Notes: generated by a model from the sequence alone, not told the origin. Positions 8,769-17,542 are shown, counted from the first letter of the stretch. The stretch is DNA of 44,778 nucleotides from Bacteroidota bacterium (GCA_030680835.1 JAUXUD010000065.1:1-44778); one strand, 5' to 3'. Made by a program: numbers and translations.

Positions 8769-10868
8769 ATGAATCCTTTTTTAAATACTCCCATCGAATA
8801 TCTCAAAGGCGTAGGTCCGGCCCGGGGTGAGCTGTTAAAAAAAGAATTGCAGATTTTTACGTTTAACGATTTGCTTTTTCATTTTCCGTACCGGCATATC
8901 GACCGGAGTAAAACATACAAGATTAATGAGATCGGGGCGGATATGCCCTATATTCAAATTAAAGGAATCTTATCAAACCTGCGTACAGTTGGTCCTATTG
9001 GTCAGCAACGTTTGGTGGCTGAACTGCATGACGGAACCGGAACGATTGAACTCGTTTGGTTCCAGGGGCATAAATGGGTTAAAGAGGCCTTGAAGCCCAG
9101 TAAAGTTTATCTGGTTTTTGGCAAACCCAGCGAGTTTAACGGAAGTTACAGCATCATACATCCCAATATGGATGACCCGGATGATATCGAAACCAAAAAG
9201 TATCTTCATATCATGCCTTTGTATTCGGTTACCGAAAAAATGCGGGCCAGGGGTTTGGACTCCAGGGTAATGATGAAACTGGTAAATACCTTATTGCTGG
9301 ATACGCGGTTTTCGGTAGAAGAAAATTTGCCTGAACCCCTTTGTGTTCAGCAAAAATTAATGAACCGGCAGCATGCATTACAATCTATACATTTCCCGCA
9401 AAATGTTACTGAATTGGCCAATGCGGAGTATCGTTTAAAGTTTGAAGAATTCTTTTTTATTCAGTTGCGTTTGCTTCGGTTCAAGATGAAAAGAACCCAA
9501 TTGGTAAATGGAATTAAACTGGAATATATCGGAAAACTTTTTAACGCGTTTTACAATGATTGTTTGCCGTTTGAATTAACCAATGCACAAAAGAAAGTAA
9601 TAAAGGAAATTCGGATTGATGTAAAAAAGGGTATACAAATGAACCGTTTGGTTCAGGGCGATGTAGGCAGCGGAAAAACAGTGGTTGCCTTAATGAGTAT
9701 GTTAATGGCTATTGATAATGGTTATCAGGCATGCATGATGGCCCCTACGGAAATACTCGCTACCCAGCATTTGGAAACAGTTACTCATTTATTGAAGAAA
9801 TTGCCGGTAACCGTAAAATTGTTACGGGGTGCAACCGGCGCAAAAGAAAGACGCATCATACACGAACAATTAGAAAGCGGAGAACTTGATATTTTAATAG
9901 GAACCCATGCCCTGATTGAAAGCAAAGTGAAATTTAAAAATCTGGGAATGGCAATCATTGATGAACAACATCGGTTTGGAGTGGAGCAAAGATCGAAGCT
10001 CTGGCAAAAAAATAAATTTCCACCCCATGTTTTGGTAATGACAGCTACTCCTATTCCACGTACATTGGCCATGACCTTATATGGCGATCTGGATACCTCG
10101 GTGATTGATGAAATGCCTGCAGGAAGAAAACCCATCCAAACCCTTATGCGTTACGACTCGAGCCGCCTGGCCATTTTTGGGTTTCTGAAAAATGAAATTG
10201 CTAAGGGAAGGCAAGTCTATATTGTATACCCCTTAATAGAAGAATCGGAAACTTTAACTTTTAAAAATCTGGTAGAAGGATATGAGAGTATTTGCAAGGA
10301 ATTTCCTGAACCCAAATACCAGGTAAGTATTTTGCATGGCAGGTTAAAGGCCAAAGAAAAAGCCTTTGAAATGAACCGTTTTGTGAAAGGTGAAACACAA
10401 ATTATGGTAGCAACCACAGTTATAGAAGTGGGGGTGAATATTCCCAATGCGAGTGTAATGGTAATTGAAAGTGCACAAAAATTTGGCTTGTCACAACTGC
10501 ATCAGTTACGGGGCAGGGTGGGACGTGGTGCCGATCAGTCGTATTGCATATTAATGAGTGATATGAAGCTTACTACTGAGGCAAAGCAACGTTTAAAAGC
10601 CATGTGCGAAACCAATGATGGTTTTAAAATTGCAGAAATGGACCTTAAATTAAGAGGTCCGGGTGAGCTGGAAGGAACAGCACAAAGTGGTATTTTGGAT
10701 TTAAAAATTGCCGACCTGGCAAAGGATACAAACATTTTGGTATTGGCACGGCAAACCGCACAGGAGGTTTTAAATGAAGACCCGGAATTGAAACTGGAGC
10801 AGAACAAATTATTGGCCTATCATTATGCGCTATACCGTAAAACGGCTAAATGGGGAAGGATTTCTTAA
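8769..10868 (+). CDS. recG: ATP-dependent DNA helicase RecG
   Basis: 699 residues of the monomeric superfamily 2 helicase that regresses stalled replication forks and branch-migrates Holliday junctions. An N-terminal wedge/OB region (YLKGVGPARG and on, about 1-270) is followed by helicase domains. The Walker A motif GDVGSGKT is at about 297-304, the Walker B box DEQH at about 398-401, then VMTATPIPRTLAMT, and the C-terminal domain with GRVGRG. Length and motif order are normal. A TTG lies one codon upstream at 8766, but the ATG at 8769 is the better start. It is probably transcribed alone; its 3' end runs straight into a heptanucleotide array shared with the convergent polyprenyl synthase gene. 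Confidence 0.97.
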   Translation: MNPFLNTPIEYLKGVGPARGELLKKELQIFTFNDLLFHFPYRHIDRSKTYKINEIGADMPYIQIKGILSNLRTVGPIGQQRLVAELHDGTGTIELVWFQGHKWVKEALKPSKVYLVFGKPSEFNGSYSIIHPNMDDPDDIETKKYLHIMPLYSVTEKMRARGLDSRVMMKLVNTLLLDTRFSVEENLPEPLCVQQKLMNRQHALQSIHFPQNVTELANAEYRLKFEEFFFIQLRLLRFKMKRTQLVNGIKLEYIGKLFNAFYNDCLPFELTNAQKKVIKEIRIDVKKGIQMNRLVQGDVGSGKTVVALMSMLMAIDNGYQACMMAPTEILATQHLETVTHLLKKLPVTVKLLRGATGAKERRIIHEQLESGELDILIGTHALIESKVKFKNLGMAIIDEQHRFGVEQRSKLWQKNKFPPHVLVMTATPIPRTLAMTLYGDLDTSVIDEMPAGRKPIQTLMRYDSSRLAIFGFLKNEIAKGRQVYIVYPLIEESETLTFKNLVEGYESICKEFPEPKYQVSILHGRLKAKEKAFEMNRFVKGETQIMVATTVIEVGVNIPNASVMVIESAQKFGLSQLHQLRGRVGRGADQSYCILMSDMKLTTEAKQRLKAMCETNDGFKIAEMDLKLRGPGELEGTAQSGILDLKIADLAKDTNILVLARQTAQEVLNEDPELKLEQNKLLAYHYALYRKTAKWGRIS

Positions 10869-10876
10869 GGAGAATT

Positions 10877-11007
10877 TACGAGTTACGATGTACGATGTAC
10901 AATGTACGATGTACAAATTAACAAATTTAATAACTCATAACTCATACCTCATAACTCATACCTAATAACTCATAACTCATACCTAATAACTCATACCTAA
11001 TAACTCA
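10877..11007. repeat. Heptanucleotide TA-array A (recG / polyprenyl synthase junction)
   Basis: The array starts 8 nt after the recG stop, within the sequence AATTTACGAG. Positions 10877-10918 hold six in-phase 7-mers (TACGAGT, TACGATG, TACGATG, TACAATG, TACGATG, TACAAAT). A 12-nt AT-rich joint (10919-10930) follows, and then eleven perfectly phased 7-mers at 10931-11007 made of TAACTCA, TACCTCA and TACCTAA. Every phased unit begins with TA. The array lies between two convergent genes (recG stop 10868, polyprenyl synthase stop 11043). The two blocks have different consensus units, as in array C. Confidence 0.9.
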
Positions 11008-11042
11008 TAATTTCAATTGATGATGTATTAAAGGAAGAAAGA

Positions 11043-12011
11043 TCAGCTCATGCGTTCCATGAGTTCGAGTGCGGTTTGTTCAAGGGTTTTTTTGCGGGTG
11101 GTTTCAATGTTTACCAGTTGCAGGGATTCAAAAGCCTTTTTTAAATAATCCTGTTTTTTTTGTTCTGCAAATTGTTTGATCTGGTATTTATCGTACAGCT
11201 TTAAAATGCCTTCTATTTTTTTATTCTCGTTTGTTTCATTCAGCATGTTATTCATTAAAATTTTATCATCCTTATGAACCGTTTCCATCAGTTCTATCAA
11301 TAATAATGTTTTTTTATTCGAAGCGATATCTCCACCTATGCGTTTGCCAAACTGCGCTCCGTCGCCAAAACTATCCAGGATATCATCCTGAATTTGAAAT
11401 GCGATGCCCATATTTTTTCCGAATGCATATAAATGATCTGCATCTGAGGTTTCGGCACCACCGATAAGCGCACCTATTTTGAGGGAACATCCCAGCAAGA
11501 CTGCAGTTTTCAATGCAATCATATCTATATACTCATGGTGAGTTACATCATTCCGGGTCTCAAAATTCATATCAATCTGCTGGCCTTCACAAACCTTAGC
11601 TGCGGTATCATTAAATACTTCGAGTATTTGATAGAAACGCGGATTGGGAGTTTTTGCCAGGAGTTCAACAGCCTTAATCATCATTAAATCGCCGCTTAAA
11701 ATGGCAATGGGCATGTCCCATTTTTTATATACGGTTTCCTTGCCTCTGCGCAAAGGGGCATTGTCCATAATATCATCGTGAACCAAAGTAAAGTTGTGAA
11801 ATACTTCAACAGCCAGGGCAGCATTTATTGCCTCGTCAATATTCTTTCCATATAAATCGCAGGCCATTAATGTTAAAACCGGTCGAAGTCTCTTGCCCCC
11901 CAATCCCATCATATAATCTATGGGTTCATACAAGTTTTTTGGGTTTGAACCATAGCTTGTGGAAGCTATTTTGGCGTTGATGCGTTTTAATAATTCTGAA
12001 TAATTCAACAT
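11043..12011 (-). CDS. Polyprenyl (probably geranylgeranyl) diphosphate synthase
   Basis: 322 residues of the trans-isoprenyl diphosphate synthase family, which condenses isopentenyl diphosphate with allylic diphosphates. The motif GGKRLRP is at about 38-44, the first Asp-rich motif DDIMD at 79-83, and the second DDILD at about 209-213. The residue five before the first motif is Phe (F74) and the motif has no two-residue insertion. In family studies this fits short-chain C20 (GGPP) products better than long-chain quinone side-chain synthases, which carry a small residue there; the product is therefore inference. It is the last gene of a (-) run (HD, Usp, hydrolase, synthase) with gaps of 7-33 bp, so it is likely co-transcribed. 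Confidence 0.93.
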   Translation of the reverse strand: MLNYSELLKRINAKIASTSYGSNPKNLYEPIDYMMGLGGKRLRPVLTLMACDLYGKNIDEAINAALAVEVFHNFTLVHDDIMDNAPLRRGKETVYKKWDMPIAILSGDLMMIKAVELLAKTPNPRFYQILEVFNDTAAKVCEGQQIDMNFETRNDVTHHEYIDMIALKTAVLLGCSLKIGALIGGAETSDADHLYAFGKNMGIAFQIQDDILDSFGDGAQFGKRIGGDIASNKKTLLLIELMETVHKDDKILMNNMLNETNENKKIEGILKLYDKYQIKQFAEQKKQDYLKKAFESLQLVNIETTRKKTLEQTALELMERMS

Positions 12012-12044
12012 TTGTGTTCAAACATAAGCAACACAAAATAAAAA

Positions 12045-13007
12045 TCAGGCATGTTCTTCAAAAAAATGTGAAGCCCGTGCCTCACTATAATAATTTCCGT
12101 TTGGCAGATTCAATGAAAACCCTACATGACCGCCGCATTTAGGAGATTCAAAATGCAAAACAGGACTTATCTCATCTTCCGGGCTCAGGTAACATTCTTT
12201 TGATAAAAAAGGGTCGTTTTTGGCATTCACCAATAAGGTTGGGATTTTAATGTTTTTAAGAAACTGCTTGCTGCTGCATTGCCTGTAATAATCGGCTGCA
12301 TCCTTAAAACCATGGATAGGGGCAGTAAACCGGTTATCCCATTCGGTAAATGTTTTGATTTTACTTAATCCGCTTAAATTAAGTGAACCGGGAAATAAGG
12401 CTGCTTTTTCTTTTAATTTATGATTCAGGCTGTCCAGGAAACCAAGCATATAAACTTTATTGGAAAATTTAGCCAGTTGTTTTGTGCATCCTGCCAAATC
12501 AATGGGTACTGAAAAAACTACAGCAGATTTTATTTTTGGATTCAAATTAAAAACACCATCACCCAAATATTTGAGTAATACATTGCCCCCCAAACTAAAA
12601 CCAGCCAGGTTTATAACCTGATAATTATTGGTTTTGCTGATATGCTGTAACACTTCATGTATATCAGGTGTAGAGCCATTGTGATAACTTTTCAACAGGC
12701 GGTTGTGTTCCCCGCTGCAACTTCTGAAATTTACGGCACAAATATCGTATTGCTGTTTGCCAAAATGCAGTGCAAATCCTTTCATGTACTGTGATTCAGA
12801 TGAACCCTCAAGTCCATGAAACATGACAAGAAGTTTCTTATTGTTTTGCTGAACCCAGTCCAGGTCCATAAAATCACCATCTTCAAGATTCAGGCGTTCG
12901 CGTTTGTATTTAACCAAAACCTTTCTAAACAGGGCAGGAGTAAGGGTTTCGAGGTGGGCATTGGTAGAAAACGAATTTCCTGCGAATGCAGAGTTTATCA
13001 AAGGCAT
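12045..13007 (-). CDS. YheT-family alpha/beta hydrolase
   Basis: 320 residues with the alpha/beta-hydrolase fold. An oxyanion strand motif FHGLEGSSESQYM is followed by the nucleophile elbow GFSLGGN (Ser138); Asp265 (in NAKNDPFL) and His294 (in CGGHVGFS) complete the likely catalytic triad. The GLEGSSES and NFRSCSGE signatures are typical of the YheT/ABHD1-3 branch, whose members act as carboxylesterases or lipid-ester hydrolases with poorly defined substrates. The protein has no signal peptide and is presumably cytoplasmic. It lies 33 bp upstream of the polyprenyl synthase gene and 21 bp downstream of the Usp gene, consistent with one transcript. Confidence 0.88.
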   Translation of the reverse strand: MPLINSAFAGNSFSTNAHLETLTPALFRKVLVKYKRERLNLEDGDFMDLDWVQQNNKKLLVMFHGLEGSSESQYMKGFALHFGKQQYDICAVNFRSCSGEHNRLLKSYHNGSTPDIHEVLQHISKTNNYQVINLAGFSLGGNVLLKYLGDGVFNLNPKIKSAVVFSVPIDLAGCTKQLAKFSNKVYMLGFLDSLNHKLKEKAALFPGSLNLSGLSKIKTFTEWDNRFTAPIHGFKDAADYYRQCSSKQFLKNIKIPTLLVNAKNDPFLSKECYLSPEDEISPVLHFESPKCGGHVGFSLNLPNGNYYSEARASHFFEEHA

Positions 13008-13028
13008 GGATTTTTTAAATCAAGTACA

Positions 13029-13859
13029 TTAATGAAAGTAGGTACTAAAACTATAAGCTGTATTTGAAGCTATATGATTGATAACCAAAACAGGGATTTC
13101 AGCATTGTTGGCGATGATAGTCTGTTCAAATGAACCTCCAAAATAAGTAAAAATATTTTCGTGGTTATTAATGATGGTAATTAGGTCTGCATCGAGACTC
13201 TGACCCATTTTAATAAACTCTTTATCGAAGTCCTTTTTTTCAATACCTTTTATTTCATAGGCAACCCCACTTTCTTCCAATAAATCTTTTGCATAGGGAA
13301 TATTGCGTTCAATTTTAGCAGCTATAAACGGATCTTTTTCTTTCACATAAATAATGTGGATTTTTGAATGAAAATATTTTCCGATTTCCCAGGCATATTT
13401 AATACTAAGTTTAACCTCCTGGTTAAAATCAACCGGAATGATAATATTCTTGAATCCTTCCGTTTTCATGGGTTTGCGCTGAACCACGATAAAAGGTACA
13501 TTCGAATTGGTGATCACTTTAAGTGCTTTGGAACCCAATACATGCTGCATGCCTTTTACTCCATGGGTACCCATAACAATTAATTTAGCATCCAGGCGTT
13601 CGGCCACCTTGCCAATATCATCAAAAATATTTCCTATTTCAACAATACCACCGGCTTCAATATTATCTTTTTCAAGCGTTGCCACCTGCGATGCCAATGC
13701 GCTTTTTGCAATGCCAGCATCTTTGGTATTCCCCACAACATGCATCAGTTCAACACGGGCATTTAAAATTTTGGATAATTGGGTAGCATAGGCTACGGCA
13801 CTGTCGCCTACTGGCGAAAAATCAGTTGGAACGAGTAGTACAGGTTTTTTATTCATCAT
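13029..13859 (-). CDS. Tandem-domain universal stress protein (Usp 1)
   Basis: 276 residues made of two Usp domains (about 1-145 and 150-265). The first opens LLVPTDFSPVGDSAVAYA and carries the nucleotide-binding loop GTHGVKGMQHVLGS; the second opens IIPVDFNQEVKLS and has a degenerate loop. This GTHGxKG form has eight residues between the Gly pairs instead of nine and recurs in the other two Usp proteins of the window. Usp proteins bind ATP, and some bind cAMP. It starts 7 bp after the HD gene, the same order and tight spacing as the second HD-Usp pair at 35-36.5 kb. Two adjacent ATG codons (13859 and 13856) could both serve as the start. Confidence 0.92.
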   Translation of the reverse strand: MMNKKPVLLVPTDFSPVGDSAVAYATQLSKILNARVELMHVVGNTKDAGIAKSALASQVATLEKDNIEAGGIVEIGNIFDDIGKVAERLDAKLIVMGTHGVKGMQHVLGSKALKVITNSNVPFIVVQRKPMKTEGFKNIIIPVDFNQEVKLSIKYAWEIGKYFHSKIHIIYVKEKDPFIAAKIERNIPYAKDLLEESGVAYEIKGIEKKDFDKEFIKMGQSLDADLITIINNHENIFTYFGGSFEQTIIANNAEIPVLVINHIASNTAYSFSTYFH

Positions 13860-13866
13860 CTTTATA

Positions 13867-14451
13867 TTAGTAGGAATTTACAATATCTCTTATTTTTTGC
13901 GTGTGTTTTTCTTTTTTTTCCTGGCGCATCCCGAGGGCCGATTTTGTAAAATAGTGATGACTTTCCAGAAATTTTAATTGCAAATGGTTCCAGTCTTTTA
14001 CATCAGACAGAATATGATAAATTTCAAGCTCTTTGAAAAGGGAGTTGGCAATAGATTCAAAATCATCGCGACCCAGGTAATCCAAATCGGCATCACAAAT
14101 AATTTCCTCCAAAATATTTTTGGGAGATTGCGGAATTTTTGTTGCCATAATCATCCCGCAAATTTGTTCTATTTCGCTGTTGGAATAATCAAAATGGGGT
14201 AAATTTTCATGTACGATATTACACCCAATTTCTTCATGATTGGTGGATTGAAGGGTAAATCCGGAATCGTGAAACAAAACAGCTGTTTTCAGTAAAAGTA
14301 CATCCTTACCCTGTATGCCTTCCTTATCTGCCAAAACAATAGCCGCTTTTAACACATCAATGGTATGTGCATAACTGTGATAAAACAAAAAAGGGGGCAA
14401 TTCTTTTTTGAGTTTATCCTGAATAAATATTTCAGCGGCATTAAAATTCAT
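13867..14451 (-). CDS. HD-domain metal-dependent phosphohydrolase (HD 1)
   Basis: 194 residues. The HD signature is complete: His25 and His29 (YHSYAH), His61-Asp62 (LFHDSGF) and Asp120 (ICDADLDYLG), the usual metal ligands of HD phosphohydrolases. Members hydrolyse phosphomonoesters, nucleotides or cyclic nucleotides; the substrate here cannot be read from sequence. It is a clear paralogue of the protein at 35948-36526: both have the HD residues at identical positions, share CDADLDYLGRDD and LKFLESHHYFT or IKFLESHHYFT, and precede a Usp gene by 7-11 bp. The conserved pairing suggests a joint function. No signal peptide or membrane segment is seen. Confidence 0.88.
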   Translation of the reverse strand: MNFNAAEIFIQDKLKKELPPFLFYHSYAHTIDVLKAAIVLADKEGIQGKDVLLLKTAVLFHDSGFTLQSTNHEEIGCNIVHENLPHFDYSNSEIEQICGMIMATKIPQSPKNILEEIICDADLDYLGRDDFESIANSLFKELEIYHILSDVKDWNHLQLKFLESHHYFTKSALGMRQEKKEKHTQKIRDIVNSY

Positions 14452-14558
14452 TACATACGAATTAACAAATTATTTTTAATATTTTCAAAAATAAAAATGG
14501 GAGCACGGCCCCTGATACAAGCTTTAGTTAGGTTCTGTTCAAAAATTTGGATTTTAAC

Positions 14559-14858
14559 CTAATCTTCATTTTCGAATAATCGCAGGCGGTTTTTTGTGGC
14601 TTTTAATTCTTCTTGTAATAGATTTACTTTTTGCAGTAAATGTTGAATGGCATCAATTCCTTCCAGATTGATGTCGAGTTCATGATGCAGGCGAATGAGC
14701 TTCTCCAGATGTTTAATCTGGTTGTTGTATAGATATACGGTCTCTTCTTTTCTGGTTGTTTCAATGAGTCCGTATGCTTCCAATGCGTTGATGAAGGAGA
14801 ATTCAATATGATAATGAATGCAGATTTGTTCTGCCGGTATTAAGGTTTCATTTTCCAT
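14559..14858 (-). CDS. Chaperone modulator CbpM-like protein
   Basis: 99 residues. A MerR-like helical N-terminus ([14 protein letters not shown]) is followed by a segment with EAYGLIE and then a coiled-coil C-terminus (about 65-95). CbpM binds the J-domain of CbpA and inhibits its co-chaperone and DNA-binding activities. The location fits, because it immediately follows the dnaJ/cbpA gene with an 11-bp overlap (its ATG is at 14858, the upstream stop at 14848-14850). The frame is open 16 codons further upstream, but that extension would lie entirely inside dnaJ and is lysine/aromatic-rich, so I chose the ATG at 14858. Assignment rests mainly on context and general pattern. Confidence 0.75.
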   Translation of the reverse strand: MENETLIPAEQICIHYHIEFSFINALEAYGLIETTRKEETVYLYNNQIKHLEKLIRLHHELDINLEGIDAIQHLLQKVNLLQEELKATKNRLRLFENED

Positions 14859-15768
14859 CTTTATGTATTTTTGATAGTTCCATGAATAATTCTTTTTCTT
14901 TTTCACTCAGGTTTACCGGGGTTTTTATTTGCCAGGTAATATACAAATCACCAAATTCACCTTCTTTTTTATAAACCGGGAAACCTTTGCCTTTGAGTTT
15001 CACCTTTGTTCCATTTTGTGTTTCGGGTTTTATAACCAGTTTTACTTTACCCTCAAATGTATCTACGGTGAGTTCACCCCCTAAAATTGCAATATAAATA
15101 TCGAGTTCAACATTTGCATAAAGGTTAGCGCCTTCGCGTTTAAATTTGGAATGGTTGCTGATTGAAAAAGTAATATACAAATCGCCGTTGGGTCCACCAT
15201 TCGCTCCGGGTGAGCCGTGCCCCGGTATTTTTATGGTTTGTCCGTTTTCAACTCCTGCTGGAATGGTTAGACGGATGCTTTTGCCATTTACCGATAAAGT
15301 TTGCTGATGTGTTTTGTAAACATCTTTTAAGTCAAGTTTCAGTTCAGCATTAAAATCTTCGCCGCGGTATTTAACTTTTCTGCCACCACGCTGTCCTCCG
15401 CTATCACCTCCAAACATCGATTCAAAAAAATCAGAAAAATCACCGCCCGAAAAACCACCTTGTCCGCCCCGTCTTTCCTGCCTGTTGCCGGCATTGCCTT
15501 CGTAAGGATTACTTTGATAGCCTGCTTTTTCAAAAGTGTCGGCATGTTTCCAGTCCTTGCCGTACTTGTCGTATTTTTTTCTTTTTTCGGGGTCGCTTAA
15601 TACCTCGTTGGCCTCATTAATTTGCTGAAATTTTTCTTTCGCCTTTGCATCATTAGGGTTCAAATCGGGATGCAGTTTGCGTGCCAGCCGGCGGTATGCC
15701 TTTTTAATATCCTCTTCCCCGGCATTTTTATCAAGCTCCAAAATTTTATAGTAATCAATAAATTCCAT
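14848..15768 (-). CDS. cbpA: CbpA-like DnaJ co-chaperone
   Basis: 306 residues. An N-terminal J-domain carries the essential HPD tripeptide (33-35) that stimulates DnaK ATPase. A Gly/Phe-rich linker follows (about 75-120, with [10 protein letters not shown]), then the two-part substrate-binding C-terminal domain (about 125-300, with [25 protein letters not shown] and DLYITWQI). The CxxCxGxG zinc-finger repeats of true DnaJ are absent, which identifies the CbpA/DnaJ class II type. It forms an operon with the overlapping cbpM-like gene. A well-formed promoter (TTTG, 16 nt, TACATTTG) lies upstream at 15795-15822. I see no CIRCE element. Confidence 0.92.
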   Translation of the reverse strand: MEFIDYYKILELDKNAGEEDIKKAYRRLARKLHPDLNPNDAKAKEKFQQINEANEVLSDPEKRKKYDKYGKDWKHADTFEKAGYQSNPYEGNAGNRQERRGGQGGFSGGDFSDFFESMFGGDSGGQRGGRKVKYRGEDFNAELKLDLKDVYKTHQQTLSVNGKSIRLTIPAGVENGQTIKIPGHGSPGANGGPNGDLYITFSISNHSKFKREGANLYANVELDIYIAILGGELTVDTFEGKVKLVIKPETQNGTKVKLKGKGFPVYKKEGEFGDLYITWQIKTPVNLSEKEKELFMELSKIHKDGK

Positions 15769-15794
15769 TTAATTGCAGGGTTGAAACTGTATGG

Positions 15795-15822
15795 CAAATG
15801 TAATGGAAATTGGGTAAACAAA
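15795..15822 (-). promoter_or_regulatory. Bacteroidota-type promoter of cbpA-cbpM
   Basis: On the minus strand, TTTG (15822-15819) is followed after 16 nt by TACATTTG (15802-15795), matching the -33 TTTG / -7 TAnnTTTG consensus used with the Bacteroidota primary sigma factor. The spacer is slightly short compared with the usual 17-23. It predicts a leader of roughly 20 nt before the ATG at 15768. Confidence 0.6.
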
Positions 15823-15996
15823 TCATGATGGGATTGCGAAGGTAGGTTGGGTGGGATAGCCTTTATTCACGGTTATGAATTAAAACAACACGTTTATCAA
15901 TCGCGCGACTTAAATTTTTGCTCTAATCAATCAGTTTTGCTATTTTCGAATATGATTTTGAGGGCATGGTAATGGCCAGCACATTTAACGTGAAAC

Positions 15997-16004
15997 TAAT
16001 TTTG
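15997..16004 (+). promoter_or_regulatory. Candidate -7 box (TAATTTTG) before T9SS gene
   Basis: TAATTTTG matches TAnnTTTG and ends 7 nt before the ATG at 16012, predicting a nearly leaderless transcript. No -33 TTG lies at the expected distance. The rest of the divergent 243-bp region between this gene and cbpA shows nothing else recognisable. Confidence 0.35.
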
Positions 16005-16011
16005 CAATTTT

Positions 16012-16857
16012 ATGAAAACCATTGTAAGCACAAAATACTTAAGAGCCTTGCCTCTTTTTTCACTTATATTTCTTTTCCCCCATTCCATCCTCTTTGGCCA
16101 GGGTGTCAATCTGGTTTTAAATCCGGGTTTTGAAAACGCTAACAGCATAACAAATTTTATACCACCTACCCCGCCTGATTTTATTAGGCTTTCCGGCACT
16201 AACACACTCAATAATTGGGAAGTTGTTGGTTTGGCTGATTTACATGGATTTGCTCATAGGTATATGGGAGTTGCTCCAAGCGTGGGCAATCATATCGACT
16301 TAAATGCCGATGGAGGCAAAATTACACAAACCATAAACGGACTCGTACCTTCAACGTCCTACATCCTTAAATTTCTTGTCAGCCTTCACCGGGATGCAAC
16401 CTGCACCCCGAATTCATTACGCATTCAATTTGGCGGGTTTAGTGAAGTAATGCAGTTATCCGGTTCAAATATTTTTAACTGGGTAATGGTAACCCGCTTA
16501 GTTACTCCGTTGGCCGCATCACAAGTGCTTACTTTTACCTCAGGGGGATGTAGTACAATCGGTGGCCCACTGATTGATGAGGTTTCAATTTCGGCTAACA
16601 GTGATGCGGGAATAAACGAATCAATAAATCAAACAGTATTCACTGCTTTCCCAAACCCTGTAAAAGATATCCTCCACATTTCATTAAATCAACACAATGC
16701 GGGCTATGAGATAGAGGTCATTAGCCTTATTGGACAAACATTACTTAAAACACAAAACAATAGCAGCATAGACGTTTCACAACTCTGTGAAGGGATTTAT
16801 TTTATCAAAGTATCTAACGGCAATAAATACTACCAGCAAAAATTCATAAAACGATAA
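16012..16857 (+). CDS. Secreted DUF642-like protein with T9SS type A domain
   Basis: 281 residues. The signal peptide ends at about residue 30 (SILFGQ). The central region (about 31-200) begins LVLNPGFEN, contains NNWEVVG and HIDLNADGGKITQTI, and ends IDEVSIS; this order is typical of DUF642/choice-of-anchor galactose-binding-like jelly rolls that bind sugars. The last ~70 residues (FTAFPNPVKDILHI, GIYFIKVSNG, FIKR end) form a T9SS type A sorting domain, so the protein is exported and probably surface-attached. It is a single gene, convergent with the cyclase gene at 17543 across a 685-bp gap. Ligand unknown. Confidence 0.88.
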   Translation: MKTIVSTKYLRALPLFSLIFLFPHSILFGQGVNLVLNPGFENANSITNFIPPTPPDFIRLSGTNTLNNWEVVGLADLHGFAHRYMGVAPSVGNHIDLNADGGKITQTINGLVPSTSYILKFLVSLHRDATCTPNSLRIQFGGFSEVMQLSGSNIFNWVMVTRLVTPLAASQVLTFTSGGCSTIGGPLIDEVSISANSDAGINESINQTVFTAFPNPVKDILHISLNQHNAGYEIEVISLIGQTLLKTQNNSSIDVSQLCEGIYFIKVSNGNKYYQQKFIKR

Positions 16858-17133
16858 TACCAGGCGGAAATCATTCTGATACTCCTGCTTTTTTAGAGAA
16901 ATCGCCTCTGTGAGTATAAGTGTAAAGGGGAGTCGAACCGCTTGAATTTTTTCTTATAATCAACCTATAACCTTGCTTTGCAAGATAGCATGTCCCTCAG
17001 TAAACAATAAACTGTTTTCCAGGTAGACGGTAACGGACAAAAGTCGAACTCTGATTTGTTGTTGAAAGACATGTTGTTATGGGATTTTTAAAATCTAAAT
17101 AAAATTTTAACCCTCTTAAATTTTATAATTTCT

Positions 17134-17151
17134 GGTCCCAATATTGGGACC
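17134..17151. repeat. 18-bp perfect palindrome
   Basis: GGTCCCAATATTGGGACC is fully self-complementary. It could be an operator-like dyad or a short hairpin. Its last two bases overlap the left arm of the next hairpin. Confidence 0.7.
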
Positions 17152-17188
17152 TTGCCTTCGGAAAACACTTTTATCCGAAAGGGCAAGG
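17150..17188. repeat. Bulged stem-loop
   Basis: The left arm CCTTGCCTTCGGA (17150-17162) pairs with the right arm TCCGAAAGGGCAAGG (17174-17188). The stem has 13 base pairs, a 2-nt bulge in the right arm and an 11-nt loop. The 3' side is followed only by TTTCGATTTTAG, so terminator function for the + strand gene ending at 16857 is possible but distant (about 290 nt). Confidence 0.6.
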
Positions 17189-17290
17189 TTTCGATTTTAG
17201 ATTTGCCTAGAAAAACCATCCTGAATGCTCTCTCTTACAAATTTCGCCCTTCATTTTTTGCCAGGCTAAAATGTAAAAAATAATAACTGC

Positions 17291-17391
17291 GCGGCTCCAC
17301 AAGGTTTCTCATAATAACAAATCACTCGCCGCGTAATTAACTGTGATTGCGCGGCCATGAAATCGAATTCCAACAAACCTTGCGAAGCCGC
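17291..17391. repeat. GC-rich nested inverted-repeat element
   Basis: The outer arms GCGGCTCCACAAGGTTT (17291-17307) and AAACCTTGCGAAGCCGC (17375-17391) are complementary at 15 of 17 positions. Inside lie a second dyad, GCCGCG (17328-17333) with CGCGGC (17350-17355), and a competing one, AATCAC (17320-17325) with GTGATT (17343-17348). TGCGCGGC is also repeated directly at 17288 and 17348. The island is GC-rich compared with its surroundings. It may be a structured RNA, a cruciform or the relic of a small mobile repeat. Confidence 0.6.
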
Positions 17392-17453
17392 CGGGAAAAT
17401 AATATTGACATCTACTGAGATTTCACCACTGACGTGGTTTAAAAAAGCTTAAT

Positions 17454-17537
17454 CATCGTACATCGTACATTGTACATCATACATCGTATATCGTACAACG
17501 TACATCGTAATTCGTAACTCGTAACTCGTACTTCGTA
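17454..17537. repeat. Heptanucleotide TA-array B (downstream of cyclase 1)
   Basis: Twelve uninterrupted, perfectly phased 7-mers. Read on the minus strand they begin 5 nt after the cyclase 1 stop codon (17543-17545) with AAATTTACGAAG and continue as TACGAGT (twice), TACGAAT, TACGATG, TACGTTG and similar units. All start with TA on that strand, except that one starts TATGATG rather than TAC. The array matches the first block of arrays A and C in sequence, and its orientation relative to the gene it follows is the same as theirs. Confidence 0.92.
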
Positions 17538-17542
17538 AATTT

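Larger units (their letters stand above)
16858..17542. other. 685-bp gene-free convergent region
   Basis: No plausible gene is seen on either strand. In order it holds an unremarkable AT-rich stretch (16858-17130), an 18-bp palindrome (17134-17151), an overlapping bulged hairpin (17150-17188), a locally GC-rich nested inverted-repeat element (17288-17391) and heptanucleotide array B (17454-17537) abutting the cyclase stop codon. The density of dyad symmetry is higher than anywhere else in the window. Confidence 0.7.

Noticed and set aside
10877-11007. CRISPR array
   Set aside because: There are no unique spacers of constant length between repeats and no cas genes; the units are contiguous 7-mers.
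16925-16942. tRNA T-arm-like sequence (GGTTCGACTCCCC on the minus strand)
   Set aside because: No acceptor stem, anticodon arm or D-arm can be formed around it, and one pair of the T-stem mismatches.
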